In this document: piece after piece, positions 38,167 to 47,351 of the stretch
Layout: every line of letters starts with the position of its first letter
Position numbering within the stretch: the first letter of the stretch is position 1
Source: CAVWDI01 sp963793095
GTDB lineage: Bacteria; Chloroflexota; Anaerolineae; Anaerolineales; UBA4823
Length of the DNA stretch: 64,000 nt
Assembly (NCBI GenBank): GCA_963793095.1
Contig: CAWBYY010000011.1
Span: forward strand, 1,302,001 to 1,366,000
Direction: 5' to 3'
Notes under the pieces: generated by a model
Told to the model about the DNA's origin: nothing
Database searches by the model: none
Seen by the model: the letters and a program-made list of their open reading frames with translations, nothing else
Position numbers and translations under genes: made by a program

Positions 38167-39123
38167 ATGATCCAAGAGATAAACAGCCTGGCCGAAACAC
38201 ACACCCCTTTCCTGCTTATCGTAGATTTTGAAATACAAAAACCCCTGGTCTTTCCAATTGAAAAGCTGCCCAATGACATCAGGTTTACATGCCCTGCATA
38301 CAGGTCACCCGTCGACAGCCATGTCTCTTTACCGGAACGGGTGGAATTTCAGGCCGAACCTGTGGAATTCAGCAAGTATGCTGAAGCCTTCCGCATCGTC
38401 ATTGATAACGCCCGTGCCGGTAAAACCTACCTCACAAACCTGACATTCCCTACAAAACTAACAACAAACCTTGGTTTGCAGCAAATATATCATCTCAGCC
38501 ATGCCCCGTATAAATTGCTTTATAAAAATGAATTTGTGTTTTTCTCTCCCGAGACTTTTATCCGGATCAATCAGGGAAAGATCTATTCATTTCCTATGAA
38601 AGGGACCATTGATGCGGCCCTGCCAGGAGCAAAGGATCTATTGCTGAATGATGAAAAGGAAATGGCCGAACATGTTACCATTGTTGACCTCATACGGAAC
38701 GATCTCAGCATTCATGCAGATCATGTCAGGGTTGAAAAATTCAGGTATGTGGATACCCTGGTAACCAACCGGAAGGAATTGCTGCAGGTAAGCTCGGTTA
38801 TTTCAGGCAGCCTGCCGGATAATTATCAATCCAGGCTAGGTGAGATCATTTTTTCCATGTTGCCGGCAGGCTCCGTCAGCGGTGCTCCAAAGGAGGAAAC
38901 ACTGCGGATAATCAGGGAATCCGAAGGCAGTCCAAGAGGTTACTATACCGGCATAATGGGATATTTTAACGGCCGGGATTTTGACAGTGCCGTCATGATC
39001 CGGTTCATAGAACAGCAGGATGAAGGGATGATCTACCGCAGTGGCGGTGGTATTACCTTTATGAGCGATCCTGAGAAAGAATACCAGGAACTAATAGATA
39101 AGGTTTATGTCCCTATTGCTTGA
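38167..39123 (+). CDS. pabB: Aminodeoxychorismate synthase component I
   Basis: A 318-residue chorismate-binding enzyme making 4-amino-4-deoxychorismate for folate. It corresponds to the catalytic domain only; the N-terminal domain of longer PabB proteins is reduced. Conserved segments are KAYLTNLT-like GKTYLTNLTFPT, SPETFIRI, FPMKGTIDA, VDLIRNDLSIHA, LPAGSVSGAPKEETLRII and GYYTGIMGYF. The first residue of the chorismate loop is Ser rather than Thr in the usual SITGAPK, a common variant. The last 17 bases overlap the start of pabC, so translation is coupled. The amidotransferase partner PabA is not in the window. Confidence 0.92.
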   Translation: MIQEINSLAETHTPFLLIVDFEIQKPLVFPIEKLPNDIRFTCPAYRSPVDSHVSLPERVEFQAEPVEFSKYAEAFRIVIDNARAGKTYLTNLTFPTKLTTNLGLQQIYHLSHAPYKLLYKNEFVFFSPETFIRINQGKIYSFPMKGTIDAALPGAKDLLLNDEKEMAEHVTIVDLIRNDLSIHADHVRVEKFRYVDTLVTNRKELLQVSSVISGSLPDNYQSRLGEIIFSMLPAGSVSGAPKEETLRIIRESEGSPRGYYTGIMGYFNGRDFDSAVMIRFIEQQDEGMIYRSGGGITFMSDPEKEYQELIDKVYVPIA

Positions 39124-39709
39124 AACCATAAAGATTGAGAACGGGCAGATCCGTAACCTGGAATGGCATAATAAGCGTTTTAATGCCAGCCGGAAGGCCT
39201 TGCTGGGTATCTCCGAATACATTGACCTCGAAAGTGTCATAAAGGTGCCGGATGATCTCGGAAATGGAATCTACCGTTGCCGCTTGCTGTATGGCCGGGA
39301 AATCGAGGAGGTCCAGTTCCATCCCCATCTATACCGTACGGTCAGGAGCCTCAAAATGATACAATGCAATGATATCGAGTATGAATACAAGTTTGCCGAC
39401 CGGCGGAAGTTTGAGTATCTCTATGAATTGAGGGAAAGTTGCGATGAGATCCTGATCATCAAAAATGGTTTTATCACAGATACCTCCATCAGTAATGTTG
39501 TTTTCAGCCTTTCAGATGGCTGGTGGCTTACTCCTCACAGGCCTCTGCTTAAGGGTACCATGAGGGCATATTTGCTTGAGACCGGACAGATTGCTGAGGC
39601 GGTGTTGGGCGTGGAAGACCTCCCGCTGCTGACAGGGGCCAGGATGATCAATTGCATGATGGATCTGGAATCCGGTCCTGTTATTGAGATGGACCAGATT
39701 GTTTTCTGA
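39107..39709 (+). CDS. pabC: Aminodeoxychorismate lyase (class IV aminotransferase)
   Basis: A 200-residue PLP-dependent class IV enzyme completing p-aminobenzoate synthesis by releasing pyruvate. The expected PLP-site elements are present: RLLYGREIEE, the Lys segment FADRRKFEYLYELR with the catalytic Lys, EILIIKNGFITDTSISNVVF and the phosphate-binding LLKGTMRAYLLETG. It is shorter than branched-chain aminotransferases, as expected for PabC in this phylum. It overlaps pabB by 17 bases in another frame. After it comes a 143-base gap holding the tetR-type promoter region. Confidence 0.9.
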   Translation: MSLLLETIKIENGQIRNLEWHNKRFNASRKALLGISEYIDLESVIKVPDDLGNGIYRCRLLYGREIEEVQFHPHLYRTVRSLKMIQCNDIEYEYKFADRRKFEYLYELRESCDEILIIKNGFITDTSISNVVFSLSDGWWLTPHRPLLKGTMRAYLLETGQIAEAVLGVEDLPLLTGARMINCMMDLESGPVIEMDQIVF

Positions 39710-39789
39710 ATGCTGGCATCCCGGATCACTCACCATTCCCGGGCTGGAGAATTTTAACATTTCTGGAGCATACGATTTTTCCAGAATAA

Positions 39790-39821
39790 TTTGACAATAT
39801 CTTACGATAATTGTATATTTA
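39790..39821 (+). promoter_or_regulatory. Promoter and candidate operator repeats of the TetR-led operon
   Basis: TTTG at 39790-39793, 20-base spacer, TATATTTA at 39814-39821 (one mismatch to TAnnTTTG). A heptamer related to TCGTATG occurs as CATACGA at 39769-39775 (inverted) and as two direct TTCGTATG copies at 39829-39836 and 39848-39855, the last covering the start codon. These flank the promoter and could be the repressor's own sites. Confidence 0.55.
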
Positions 39822-39852
39822 TACTTTATTCGTATGTTTTCAATTACTTCGT

Positions 39853-40416
39853 ATGAAACGTAAACAACTCATACAGACTGCGAGGGACCTGTTCTTCAGG
39901 TACGGGATCAAACGGGTAACAGTAGAGGAGATCTGCAGGGAGGCCAAGGTAAGTAAGATGACCTTCTACAAACATTTTAAAAATAAGAATGAGCTTGTTA
40001 AAACCTGGATCACCGAAATGACGGACGAGGCGATGGAAAGGTATAATACCCTCATGAAACAGGACATTCCTTTCGAAGAAAAGGTGAGGGAAACCATCCG
40101 GATGAAACTGGAAGGGTCTGACCAGATGAGCCAGGCCTTCTTCTCGGATTATATCCCCCAGGCTGAACCCGACCTTCGCGATTTCATTCACCGGCGCATG
40201 CACGAAACCATGGGATTGATCATTAAGGATTACGCTGAGGCACAAAAAAGGGGTGACATCCGGCAGGATATGAAAATCGAGTTCATACTCTGGTATTTAA
40301 ATAAAATGCTCGATCTGATGGAAGATGATACATTGGAGAAGATGTACGATAGTCCCCAGGAAATGATCATGGAGATGGTAAACTTTTTCTTTTACGGAAT
40401 TATGCCGAGAAAATAA
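39853..40416 (+). CDS. TetR family transcriptional regulator
   Basis: A 187-residue regulator starting at ATG 39853 (MKRKQLIQTARDLF). The N-terminal helix-turn-helix reads FFRYGIKRVTVEEICREAKV and SKMTFYKHFKNKNELVKTWI, a textbook TetR DNA-binding domain. The C-terminal ligand domain has no recognisable subfamily. Earlier in-frame codons from 39811 lie within the promoter and are rejected as start. The stop overlaps the start of the porin gene as TAATG, so it is the first gene of a six-gene operon (porin, ABC ATPase, two FtsX permeases, LolA-like protein) that it probably represses. Confidence 0.93.
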   Translation: MKRKQLIQTARDLFFRYGIKRVTVEEICREAKVSKMTFYKHFKNKNELVKTWITEMTDEAMERYNTLMKQDIPFEEKVRETIRMKLEGSDQMSQAFFSDYIPQAEPDLRDFIHRRMHETMGLIIKDYAEAQKRGDIRQDMKIEFILWYLNKMLDLMEDDTLEKMYDSPQEMIMEMVNFFFYGIMPRK

Positions 40417-41612
40417 TGGGCAGAGTATTAAGTTATATTGGTAGATTATCTTCATTTATGCTGTTGTTTGCGGGAAACCTGCCAAACATCACAGCCCAGC
40501 CATTCACCTTCAAGGGGCAGGCTGTCGGGTGGACCCTTGCAAGCCAGATGGAGGACCTTCCCGGGGCACCCGGACAGGGCAGTACCGAAAAGGTCTGGAG
40601 GGGACAGGCAGGCCTGCGGTATCTGCCGGAGATACAGCTCCATGCTCCCATTAATAAAGACTATTCTTTTGATGCTGAAATATCGGCGAATATTTGGGGA
40701 TCAGGCCTGTACTGGTCCGCCGACAGTACAATTTGGGAGGGAGATCTAAAACCTTACCGTGCATGGATGAAGTTTTCGGGGGAACAATTCGAGGTAAGGG
40801 GCGGACTCCAGAAGATCAATTTCGGATCGGCCAGCATGCTCAGGCCACTGATGTGGTTCGACCAGATCGATCCGCGTGACCCGCTGCAACTAACCGACGG
40901 TGTATGGGGGATCCTTGGAAGGTATTACTTCCTGAACAACGCCAACATTTGGGTCTGGGGTTTGATCGGCAACGACAAGCCGAAGGGATGGGAGATCATA
41001 CCTTCGGTCGGGAATAAACCGGAATTCGGGTTCCGTGTTCAACTCCCCATACCCGGTGGAGAACTCGCTACCACCTATCATTACCGTGTGGCCGATGCAG
41101 AGAAAGTCTTTCCGATCCCACCAGGGGGAAAACCCCATGCAAGGGAGAAGAGACTGGCCCTGGACGGAAAATTTGATTATGTGGTTGGCTTCTGGTTTGA
41201 GGCTGCCCTGATCCACCAGGAGATCAATATACCGGAGCTGGAATACAAACATATACTGAACCTTGGACTTGATTACACGTTCGGGTTGGGCAACGGCTTG
41301 CAACTGATGACGGAGTATTTCACCTTCGGCAGCTCGGAACAGCCCCTTAGAGATGGGGAAAGTGTTCATTTCTCTGCCCTCAATGCCAATTATTCATTCA
41401 ATATAATCAACGGCTTGAATGGTATCCTTTTCTATGACTGGACCAACAAAGAGATCTACAATTTTGTCAACTGGTCCTGGCAATTCGACAAATGGAGTTT
41501 TTACATCATGGGCTTCTGGAATCCCCAGACATTTAACCTTTACCAGGGCCTGGAGGGGACCAATCTTTATGCTGGCAGGGGACTGCAATTCATGGCGGTA
41601 TTTAATCATTAA
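40416..41612 (+). CDS. Outer-membrane beta-barrel (porin-like) protein
   Basis: A 398-residue protein with a signal peptide (LSSFMLLFAGNLPNITAQ). The mature part alternates short aromatic-ended amphipathic strands with turns throughout (for example AWMKFSGEQFEVRGGLQKI, ANIWVWGLIGNDKPKGW, WSFYIMGFWNPQTF), the pattern of a 14-18 strand outer-membrane barrel. It resembles the porin-like proteins found in front of MacB-type ABC genes in Bacteroidota. It overlaps the TetR stop and is followed after 21 bases by the ATPase gene. It could be the outer-membrane part of an export or lipid/lipoprotein transfer path; no substrate is identified. Confidence 0.78.
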   Translation: MGRVLSYIGRLSSFMLLFAGNLPNITAQPFTFKGQAVGWTLASQMEDLPGAPGQGSTEKVWRGQAGLRYLPEIQLHAPINKDYSFDAEISANIWGSGLYWSADSTIWEGDLKPYRAWMKFSGEQFEVRGGLQKINFGSASMLRPLMWFDQIDPRDPLQLTDGVWGILGRYYFLNNANIWVWGLIGNDKPKGWEIIPSVGNKPEFGFRVQLPIPGGELATTYHYRVADAEKVFPIPPGGKPHAREKRLALDGKFDYVVGFWFEAALIHQEINIPELEYKHILNLGLDYTFGLGNGLQLMTEYFTFGSSEQPLRDGESVHFSALNANYSFNIINGLNGILFYDWTNKEIYNFVNWSWQFDKWSFYIMGFWNPQTFNLYQGLEGTNLYAGRGLQFMAVFNH

Positions 41613-41633
41613 TGGAATCAAATATTTCTACAA

Positions 41634-42326
41634 ATGGAAAACAATGAAATCGTAACAATCTCCGGCCTTGTAAAACGCTTTCCAATCGGGGGAGGCCATT
41701 TTACGGCGCTGAACGGAATTGATCTTACATTTGGGACCGGGGAGTTCGCGGGACTTGTGGGGCCTTCGGGGTCCGGTAAAACCACGCTCCTGAACATCAT
41801 CGGGTCACTTGACGCTCCTTCTGAAGGAACAGCTGTGGTCCTGGGCCAGTCCGTCGGTGGGCTATCCCATAAGAAGGCAGCAAAACTCCGAAAGGAAAAC
41901 CTGGGGTTTATCTTCCAGACCTATAACCTGCTGCCGGTCTATACGGTATTCGAGAACGTGGAATTTCCCCTCCTCCTGCTCGACATGTCGGCGCAGGAAA
42001 GGAAGGAGGCTGTTCTGGAATCACTGGATTGGGTGGGACTGTCAGATAAGGTGAAATCACGTCCTGCCCAGCTATCCGGCGGGGAATGCCAGCGGGTTGC
42101 CATTGCACGGGCCATGGTAAAGAAACCCAGGCTTGTCCTGGCCGATGAGCCTACTGCCAACCTGGATGCAGCCAATTCACACAACATCCTGCAGACCATG
42201 GAGAACCTGAACATAGAATTGAAAACAACATTCATCTTTGCCACCCATGACGAAAAGGTAATAAAATACCTGAAGCGAAAGATTTCGCTGGAGGATGGCA
42301 GAGTTGTTAAAGATGAAAAAAAATAA
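41634..42326 (+). CDS. ABC transporter ATP-binding protein, MacB/LolD type
   Basis: A 230-residue ATPase. Walker A is GPSGSGKTTLL (about 43-53), Q-loop FIFQTYNLLPVYTVFENVEF, signature LSGGECQRVAIARAM, Walker B LVLADEPTANLD and the H-loop FATHD. FQTYNLLPVYTVFENV is typical of the MacB/LolD group that powers mechanotransmission-type or lipoprotein-release transporters rather than importers. The signature has Glu where Gln is usual (SGGEC for SGGEQ-Q), a common variant. Two FtsX-type permease genes follow, which fits this class. Confidence 0.95.
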   Translation: MENNEIVTISGLVKRFPIGGGHFTALNGIDLTFGTGEFAGLVGPSGSGKTTLLNIIGSLDAPSEGTAVVLGQSVGGLSHKKAAKLRKENLGFIFQTYNLLPVYTVFENVEFPLLLLDMSAQERKEAVLESLDWVGLSDKVKSRPAQLSGGECQRVAIARAMVKKPRLVLADEPTANLDAANSHNILQTMENLNIELKTTFIFATHDEKVIKYLKRKISLEDGRVVKDEKK

Positions 42327-42332
42327 ACAGCC

Positions 42333-43505
42333 ATGACAGCATTTAAATTAGCTTTTCGGAATCTCATAGGTGCCGGACTGCGCACCTGGCTTAACGTTGG
42401 CGTTCTCGCCTTCATCCTGATCCTGATCATTATGCATTATGGGATCCTGGACGGATGGAACAGGCAGGCCGTTACAGATATGATCGCCTGGGAGATCGGC
42501 GGTGGACAAATATGGCATTCCGGATATGACCCTTATGATCCCTTTACACTGGAGGACAGCCATGCAATTATCCCGGGGTCCATGCAGGTCGAAATTGAAA
42601 AAGGGAACCTGGCCCCGGTATTGATCACCCAGGGTACCATATATCCTGAAGGAAGGATGCAGAGTATACTCCTGAAAGGCATAAACCCTGACCAGCAGGT
42701 TTCCGAACTGCCAACAGCAAAGCTGGCAGGGGATTACACCGAGATTCCGGCCATCATAGGGCACCTTATGGCAAAAAATACCCGGCTTAAGGAGGGAGAT
42801 CTGGTAACGGTCCGCTGGCGCGATGTGGATGGGACATTCGATGCCACCGAAGCTTTGATTGTCGGGGTGTTCAAGGCAGATGTCCCGGCCGTGACAGCGG
42901 GACAAATGTGGATACCTATCGACAGGCTGAGGGAAATGACCCAGATGCCCGGCGAGGCAACCATGCTGATCGCGGACCAGGATTATACCTGGTACGGGTC
43001 GGAAGAAGGATGGGTACTGAAGGACCATGATTTCCTGCTGAAAGAAATGCGGGAAATGATCCGCATGAAAACCATTGGGGGATCATTCCTGTATATCATC
43101 CTGATGCTCCTGGCAATGCTGGCGGTGTTTGATACCCAGGTATTGTCCATTTTCCGCCGGCAGAAAGAGATCGGTACCTATATGGCCATGGGCATGACCC
43201 GCTCACAGGTTGTCCGGCTCTTTACGGTTGAAGGGGCCATGCACTCCATCCTTGCGGTAGTGGTGGGTGCCATCCCCGGGATCCCTTTCCTCATCTGGCT
43301 GAGTAATAAAGGCTGGGCCATGCCCGTCGATTCTGAAGGATTCGGGATGGCCATTGCCGAGAGGATTTACCCGGTTTATAGTATGGGACTGGTACTCACG
43401 GTTATGCTGATCATCATTGTAACCACTACCATAGTGAGTTTCCTGCCTTCCCGCAAAATATCCAAAATGAACCCAACTGAAGCAATTAAAGGAAAATTAC
43501 AATGA
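42333..43505 (+). CDS. FtsX-family ABC permease, first of two
   Basis: A 390-residue permease with the LolC/MacB/FtsX topology: helix 1 near residues 20-40 (LAFILILIIMHYGIL), a large periplasmic domain of about 240 residues, then three C-terminal helices (GGSFLYIILMLLAMLAVFDT, AMHSILAVVVGAIPGIPFLI, VLTVMLIIIVTTTIVSFLP). The cytoplasmic segment RRQKEIGTYMAMGMTRSQVV matches the coupling helix of this class, and the C-terminal KMNPTEAIKG is typical. It starts 6 bases after the ATPase stop and overlaps the second permease by 4 bases (ATGA). Confidence 0.92.
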   Translation: MTAFKLAFRNLIGAGLRTWLNVGVLAFILILIIMHYGILDGWNRQAVTDMIAWEIGGGQIWHSGYDPYDPFTLEDSHAIIPGSMQVEIEKGNLAPVLITQGTIYPEGRMQSILLKGINPDQQVSELPTAKLAGDYTEIPAIIGHLMAKNTRLKEGDLVTVRWRDVDGTFDATEALIVGVFKADVPAVTAGQMWIPIDRLREMTQMPGEATMLIADQDYTWYGSEEGWVLKDHDFLLKEMREMIRMKTIGGSFLYIILMLLAMLAVFDTQVLSIFRRQKEIGTYMAMGMTRSQVVRLFTVEGAMHSILAVVVGAIPGIPFLIWLSNKGWAMPVDSEGFGMAIAERIYPVYSMGLVLTVMLIIIVTTTIVSFLPSRKISKMNPTEAIKGKLQ

Positions 43506-44777
43506 TACGATTTCTGTTTAAAGGAATAATAAGGGACAAGCAGAGAAGTCTCCTGCCTGTTATCATAGTGGCCGCCGGAGTCTCGCTTACCGTCCTGATG
43601 GTTTGCTATCTCTCGGGCGTATTGGGAGATTTCGCCGATTTCTCCGCCAGGTTCTCCACCGGCCATGTCAAGATCATGACCAGGGCCTATGCTGAAAACA
43701 GCAACCAGGTTCCCATTGACCTTGCATTGACCGATGTAAGTGAACTGCTCGATGATGTAAAGGCGGAATACCCGGATATGGACTGGGTTTTGCGCACACA
43801 ATTCGGTGGACTTCTGGATGTGCCCGATGAGAACGGTGAGACCCGCTCACAGGGACCCGTAATGGGTATCTCCATCGATATGTTCAGCCCGGGTAGCAAA
43901 GAACCCGAAAGGCTGACCCTTGACCGGATACTGGTACAGGGGGAAATCCCTGACAGTCCGGGAGAGATACTTATCTCCGACGACCTGGCCATCAACCTGG
44001 AAGTCAAACCAGGTGACAACGTAACACTAATGAGTTCAACCATGTTCGGAAGCATGACATTTTATAATTTCATCGTATCCGGAACGGTAAGGTTCGGTAC
44101 GGTTGTGATGGACAAAGGGGCCATGATCGCAGATATTTCAGACGTGCAGGCTGCGCTGGACATGTATGACGCTTCCAGTGAGATACTGGGATATCTGCCC
44201 GGCGGTTACTGGGATCCCGAACAGGCTGAAATCATCAAGCTGGGATTCAACAGCAGGTTCACTGATCCCGATGATGAATTTTCTCCTGTGATGGCCATGC
44301 TGACAGAACAGAGTGACCTCGCAGGATACCTTGAAATGGTGGATGCCATGTCGTTCATCATGGTTTTTGTTTTCGTACTCGCCATGTCCATTGTCCTTTG
44401 GAACACCGGACTGATAGGCGGACTCAGGAGATATGGTGAAGTGGGTATCCGGCTGGCCATCGGCGAGGAGAAGGGACATATCTATCGATAGCATGATCTG
44501 GGAATCCATCCTTATCGGAATCATCGGTTCGGCATTTGGCACCATAATCGGGTTAGGTTTCTCATACTGGCTGCAGGAGGCGGGAATTGATATCAGCAGT
44601 ATGACACAGGGAGCCACGATGATGATGCCGGCTTCATTTCATGCCAAGATCGTTCCACAGGCTTATTTCATAGGGTTTGTACCCGGCCTGATTGCTTCAA
44701 GCGTAGGAACCATGCTGTCGGGCATCGGGATTTATAAAAGGAAAACGGCTTCATTATTCAAAGAACTGGAGACATAA
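43502..44777 (+). pseudogene. FtsX-family ABC permease, second copy, one-base frameshift
   Basis: Two frames combine to 424 residues. The first encodes helix 1 (LPVIIVAAGVSLTVLMVCYL), the periplasmic domain and the second helix (SFIMVFVFVLAMSIVLWN), ending at GEVGIRLAIGEEKGHIYR directly before a TAG. Ignoring one base near 44489 continues as SMIWESILIGIIGSAFGTII, the next helix, and then the last helix with GFVPGLIASSVGTMLSG to the stop at 44777. The length is one base over a multiple of three. It pairs with the preceding permease in a heterodimeric transporter. A split protein without its last two helices would not function, so either the gene is inactive or the base is an error; I favour error. 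Confidence 0.87.
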
Positions 44778-44800
44778 AACCAGAAAAACACGTTTCAATC

Positions 44801-45532
44801 ATGAAAAAAATACTCGTATTATTATTATCAGCAAGCAGCCTGCTCCATGCACAATACCCTTCCGGGGATGAGGTCATGGAGCGCATGGACCGGAACATGT
44901 CAGCGAAAAGCCGTATTCTCACCTCAAAAATGGTGATACACGGTCCCCGTTCCAGCCGGACCATAGAATCCAGATCCTGGTCGGTAGGCGAGGAAAAGTC
45001 CTACTCCGAGTACCTGTCCCCTCCCAGGGAAGCAGGTACCAAAATGCTCAAACTGGAGGATGCCCTCTGGATCTATTCGCCCTCAACTGACCGGACCATA
45101 CAGATCTCCGGGCATATGCTCAGGCAGTCTGTCATGGGATCAGATCTTTCCTACGAGGATATGATGGACGATGCCACCTACAAGGATAACTACCATGCGG
45201 AGGTGACCGGTGAAGAAACCCTGAGGGATGTAAAATGCTGGACCGTCCAACTCGAGGCAAAGACCGATGATGTGACCTACCAGGTCCGCAAGATCTGGAT
45301 GGACGAGGAAAAGTATATCCCCCTGAGAGAGGAACTGTATGCCAAGAGCGGCAAATTGCTTAAAAAGACTGAGCTCTACGACTTTAAGCGTGTACGGAAC
45401 AGGTGGTTCCCGGGAAGGATGGTATTCAAGGACATGCTTAAAAATGGCGACGGCACCGAGTTTGTCATTGAAGAAATAACATTTGATGCTGACATTCCCG
45501 AGCATATTTTTACCAAGGCATCCCTCAGGTAG
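44801..45532 (+). CDS. Outer membrane lipoprotein-sorting (LolA-like) protein
   Basis: A 243-residue periplasmic protein (signal ILVLLLSASSLLHAQ). The mature part is one LolA/LolB-like half-barrel of the outer membrane lipoprotein-sorting family: MSAKSRILTSKMVIHG, RSWSVGEEKSYSEYLSPPRE, GTKMLKLEDALWIYSPSTDR, GSDLSYEDMM and TYQVRKIWMDEEKYIPLREE are recurring family segments. It would carry a lipid or lipoprotein through the periplasm. It is the last gene of the TetR-led operon, 23 bases after the second permease, so porin, ABC transporter and carrier together suggest a dedicated inner-to-outer membrane transfer route. Confidence 0.9.
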   Translation: MKKILVLLLSASSLLHAQYPSGDEVMERMDRNMSAKSRILTSKMVIHGPRSSRTIESRSWSVGEEKSYSEYLSPPREAGTKMLKLEDALWIYSPSTDRTIQISGHMLRQSVMGSDLSYEDMMDDATYKDNYHAEVTGEETLRDVKCWTVQLEAKTDDVTYQVRKIWMDEEKYIPLREELYAKSGKLLKKTELYDFKRVRNRWFPGRMVFKDMLKNGDGTEFVIEEITFDADIPEHIFTKASLR

Positions 45533-45550
45533 ATTTATGAAAGGTAAATT

Positions 45551-46304
45551 GTGGAGTTACCCAATAACATCGGAAATATCTTTTTCCAGGATGGTTTGAA
45601 TTTGGCCAGGGAGCACCTGGCAGGGGGAGTTACTGAAACAAAGTTGGTCAGGTTGATGTCGGCAGCTTATGAAGCAGTGGATGGATTGATCTTATCTTTC
45701 CGGAACAGGTGTGAGCGGGAAGGACTCAAAATCGATTGCCGCAAGGCTTGTGCATGGTGCTGCCATCAGGCTGTTCTGGTCTCCACCCAGGAAGTCCTCC
45801 TGATCAGCCAGGCACCTTTCCGGGGAGATGGCCCTTGAGCAACAGCAGTTAGTCTGCAGGAAGTCCAGGGAAAAGGAAGCCATAACAGGTGATATGAGTG
45901 TAAGGGAATTCCTGCAAACCTCATACCCCTGCCCCTTTCTCATGGACCACTCCTGCCTGATCTACCCTGTGAGACCAATGGCCTGCCGCTGTTATCTCTC
46001 TTCCGATGTGAACAGCTGCATGGCTCTGTATCGCCAACCCGGGAACAAGCAGATAATGGCTGCCCTGTATGATTTCCCCCTTCGTGCAGGACGGTCTATC
46101 AATGAGGGCATCAGGGCTGTCCTGATGCAAAACAGGATCATCACATCCGAATGGTTGCTGGAGGTGCTCATAACCAAAACATTTGCCAGAGAAGGGATAT
46201 TCGATGAATGGCTATCAGGGGAAGATCCATTTGCCATCAGGACACTGTCTGCCGACGAGAATGATTATTTACGGGAATACCAGGGACAGGCAGGAATCAT
46301 TTAA
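45551..46304 (+). pseudogene. YkgJ-type cysteine-cluster protein, one-base frameshift
   Basis: Two frames join to about 250 residues. The first starts with a non-ATG codon (GTG at 45551, reading ELPNNIGNIFF) and holds CRKACAWCCHQAVLVSTQE. Skipping one base near 45812 leads to LSGEMALEQQQLVCRK, followed by YPCPFLMDHSCLIYPVRPMA and CRCYLS. The Cys pattern is that of the longer YkgJ-like proteins, which coordinate a metal through about eight cysteines. Total length is one base over a multiple of three. It follows the LolA-like gene by 18 bases and overlaps the end of the convergent DUF1295 gene. Function unknown; disruption probably an error. Confidence 0.8.
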
Positions 46305-47215
46305 GAATGGTGATTGAAGAGGCAGGTTTTTCTTTTGGTTTCCAGGGGATCATGGCCGAGGTTCTTTTCAGGTAATCCCTGTAGCCGGTCTTTCTCCGGA
46401 GCATGCGTTTATCTATCATGGGTATGCTGATCGTATAAAACATCAGGATAATGATGACCGGTCCGGGTACGATCCACCAGTAGAGCCTGTCCGTGCCTGT
46501 TGAAAACAGGAAAAGCCCTATCCAGAACAAAACCTCCCCGAAATAATTGGGATGACGGCTGTATTTCCACAGGCCGGAACATAGGAAATCACATTTATCC
46601 TTATCATTCACATACCTGCTCAGCTGAATATCCGATATCGTTTCATATGACTATCCCGGCAAAGTGTAATGAACACAGCGAACCATTCCATGAGCCCCAT
46701 TCCCCCTTCATGCAGGACGAGGGCCGGGATAAACGGCAAGGCAGCCAAGAAATACAACAAGGGTTGGAAAAAGGTGGATGCCAAAAAAACTGACTACCCA
46801 GTAGTTTTGCTGGTATTTTAACCGAAACGCAAGGTAACGCCAGTCTTCGTCCCGCAGACCTTTCCACCTGAGGACCCAGTTCATGGTCAATCTCAGAGAC
46901 CAGACCATGACCAGTGATCAGGACCAGGGTCTGCAGCAGTGTTAATGCCGTCCAGGTCTGGTCATGGAAAATCCAGTAGTATAAAATCAAGGGAGGAATC
47001 AGGCTCCAATAGGGATCATACATACTGGAATTATTGAATGCAACACTGAACAGAAAAATGACGATGGTGGCCAGGATATCCAGGACCAGTACCACCAGGA
47101 TCGGGTGAATGATGGACACAGCATCATAGATAAGCCATACCATAAGGCCTGCGACGACATATCCCAGCAGGCAAATGATGAGTCCCAATGCCTTATTCCC
47201 TTTCCGATTTGCCAT
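46297..47215 (-). pseudogene. DUF1295 / steroid 5-alpha-reductase-like membrane protein, about four frameshifts
   Basis: Reading through about four single-base insertions reconstructs a 305-residue protein with 6-7 membrane helices. The first frame gives LGLIICLLGYVVAGLMVWL and FDPYWSLIPP-type MYDPYWSLIPPLILYYW. Then come GLVWSLRLTMNWVLRWKGLR with DEDWRYLAFR in a second frame, ALVLHEGGMG, and SYETISDIQL leading into GLWKYSRHPNYFGEVLFWIG, the DUF1295 hallmark. Breaks are near 46905, 46725, 46660 and 46652. Frame arithmetic fits (919 bases, one over a multiple of three). Such proteins are integral-membrane reductases or methyltransferase-like enzymes of unknown substrate. Conserved motifs are intact, so sequence error is more likely than decay. 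Confidence 0.8.
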
Positions 47216-47351
47216 TCAGTTTCCGAGCAGATATATCATATAATCCGGAAAAATACCAATCTTTTTCAAAACCCGAAATTGATATTACGAAATAGCGTTT
47301 AAACAGTTATATTTATCACCTACAATTTTAATATCACCAATCATAAGAAAA

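Noticed and set aside
38071..38238. N-terminal extension of the hydroxyacid dehydrogenase
   Set aside because: It lacks family similarity and overlaps the pabB start; ATG 38070 fits the family.
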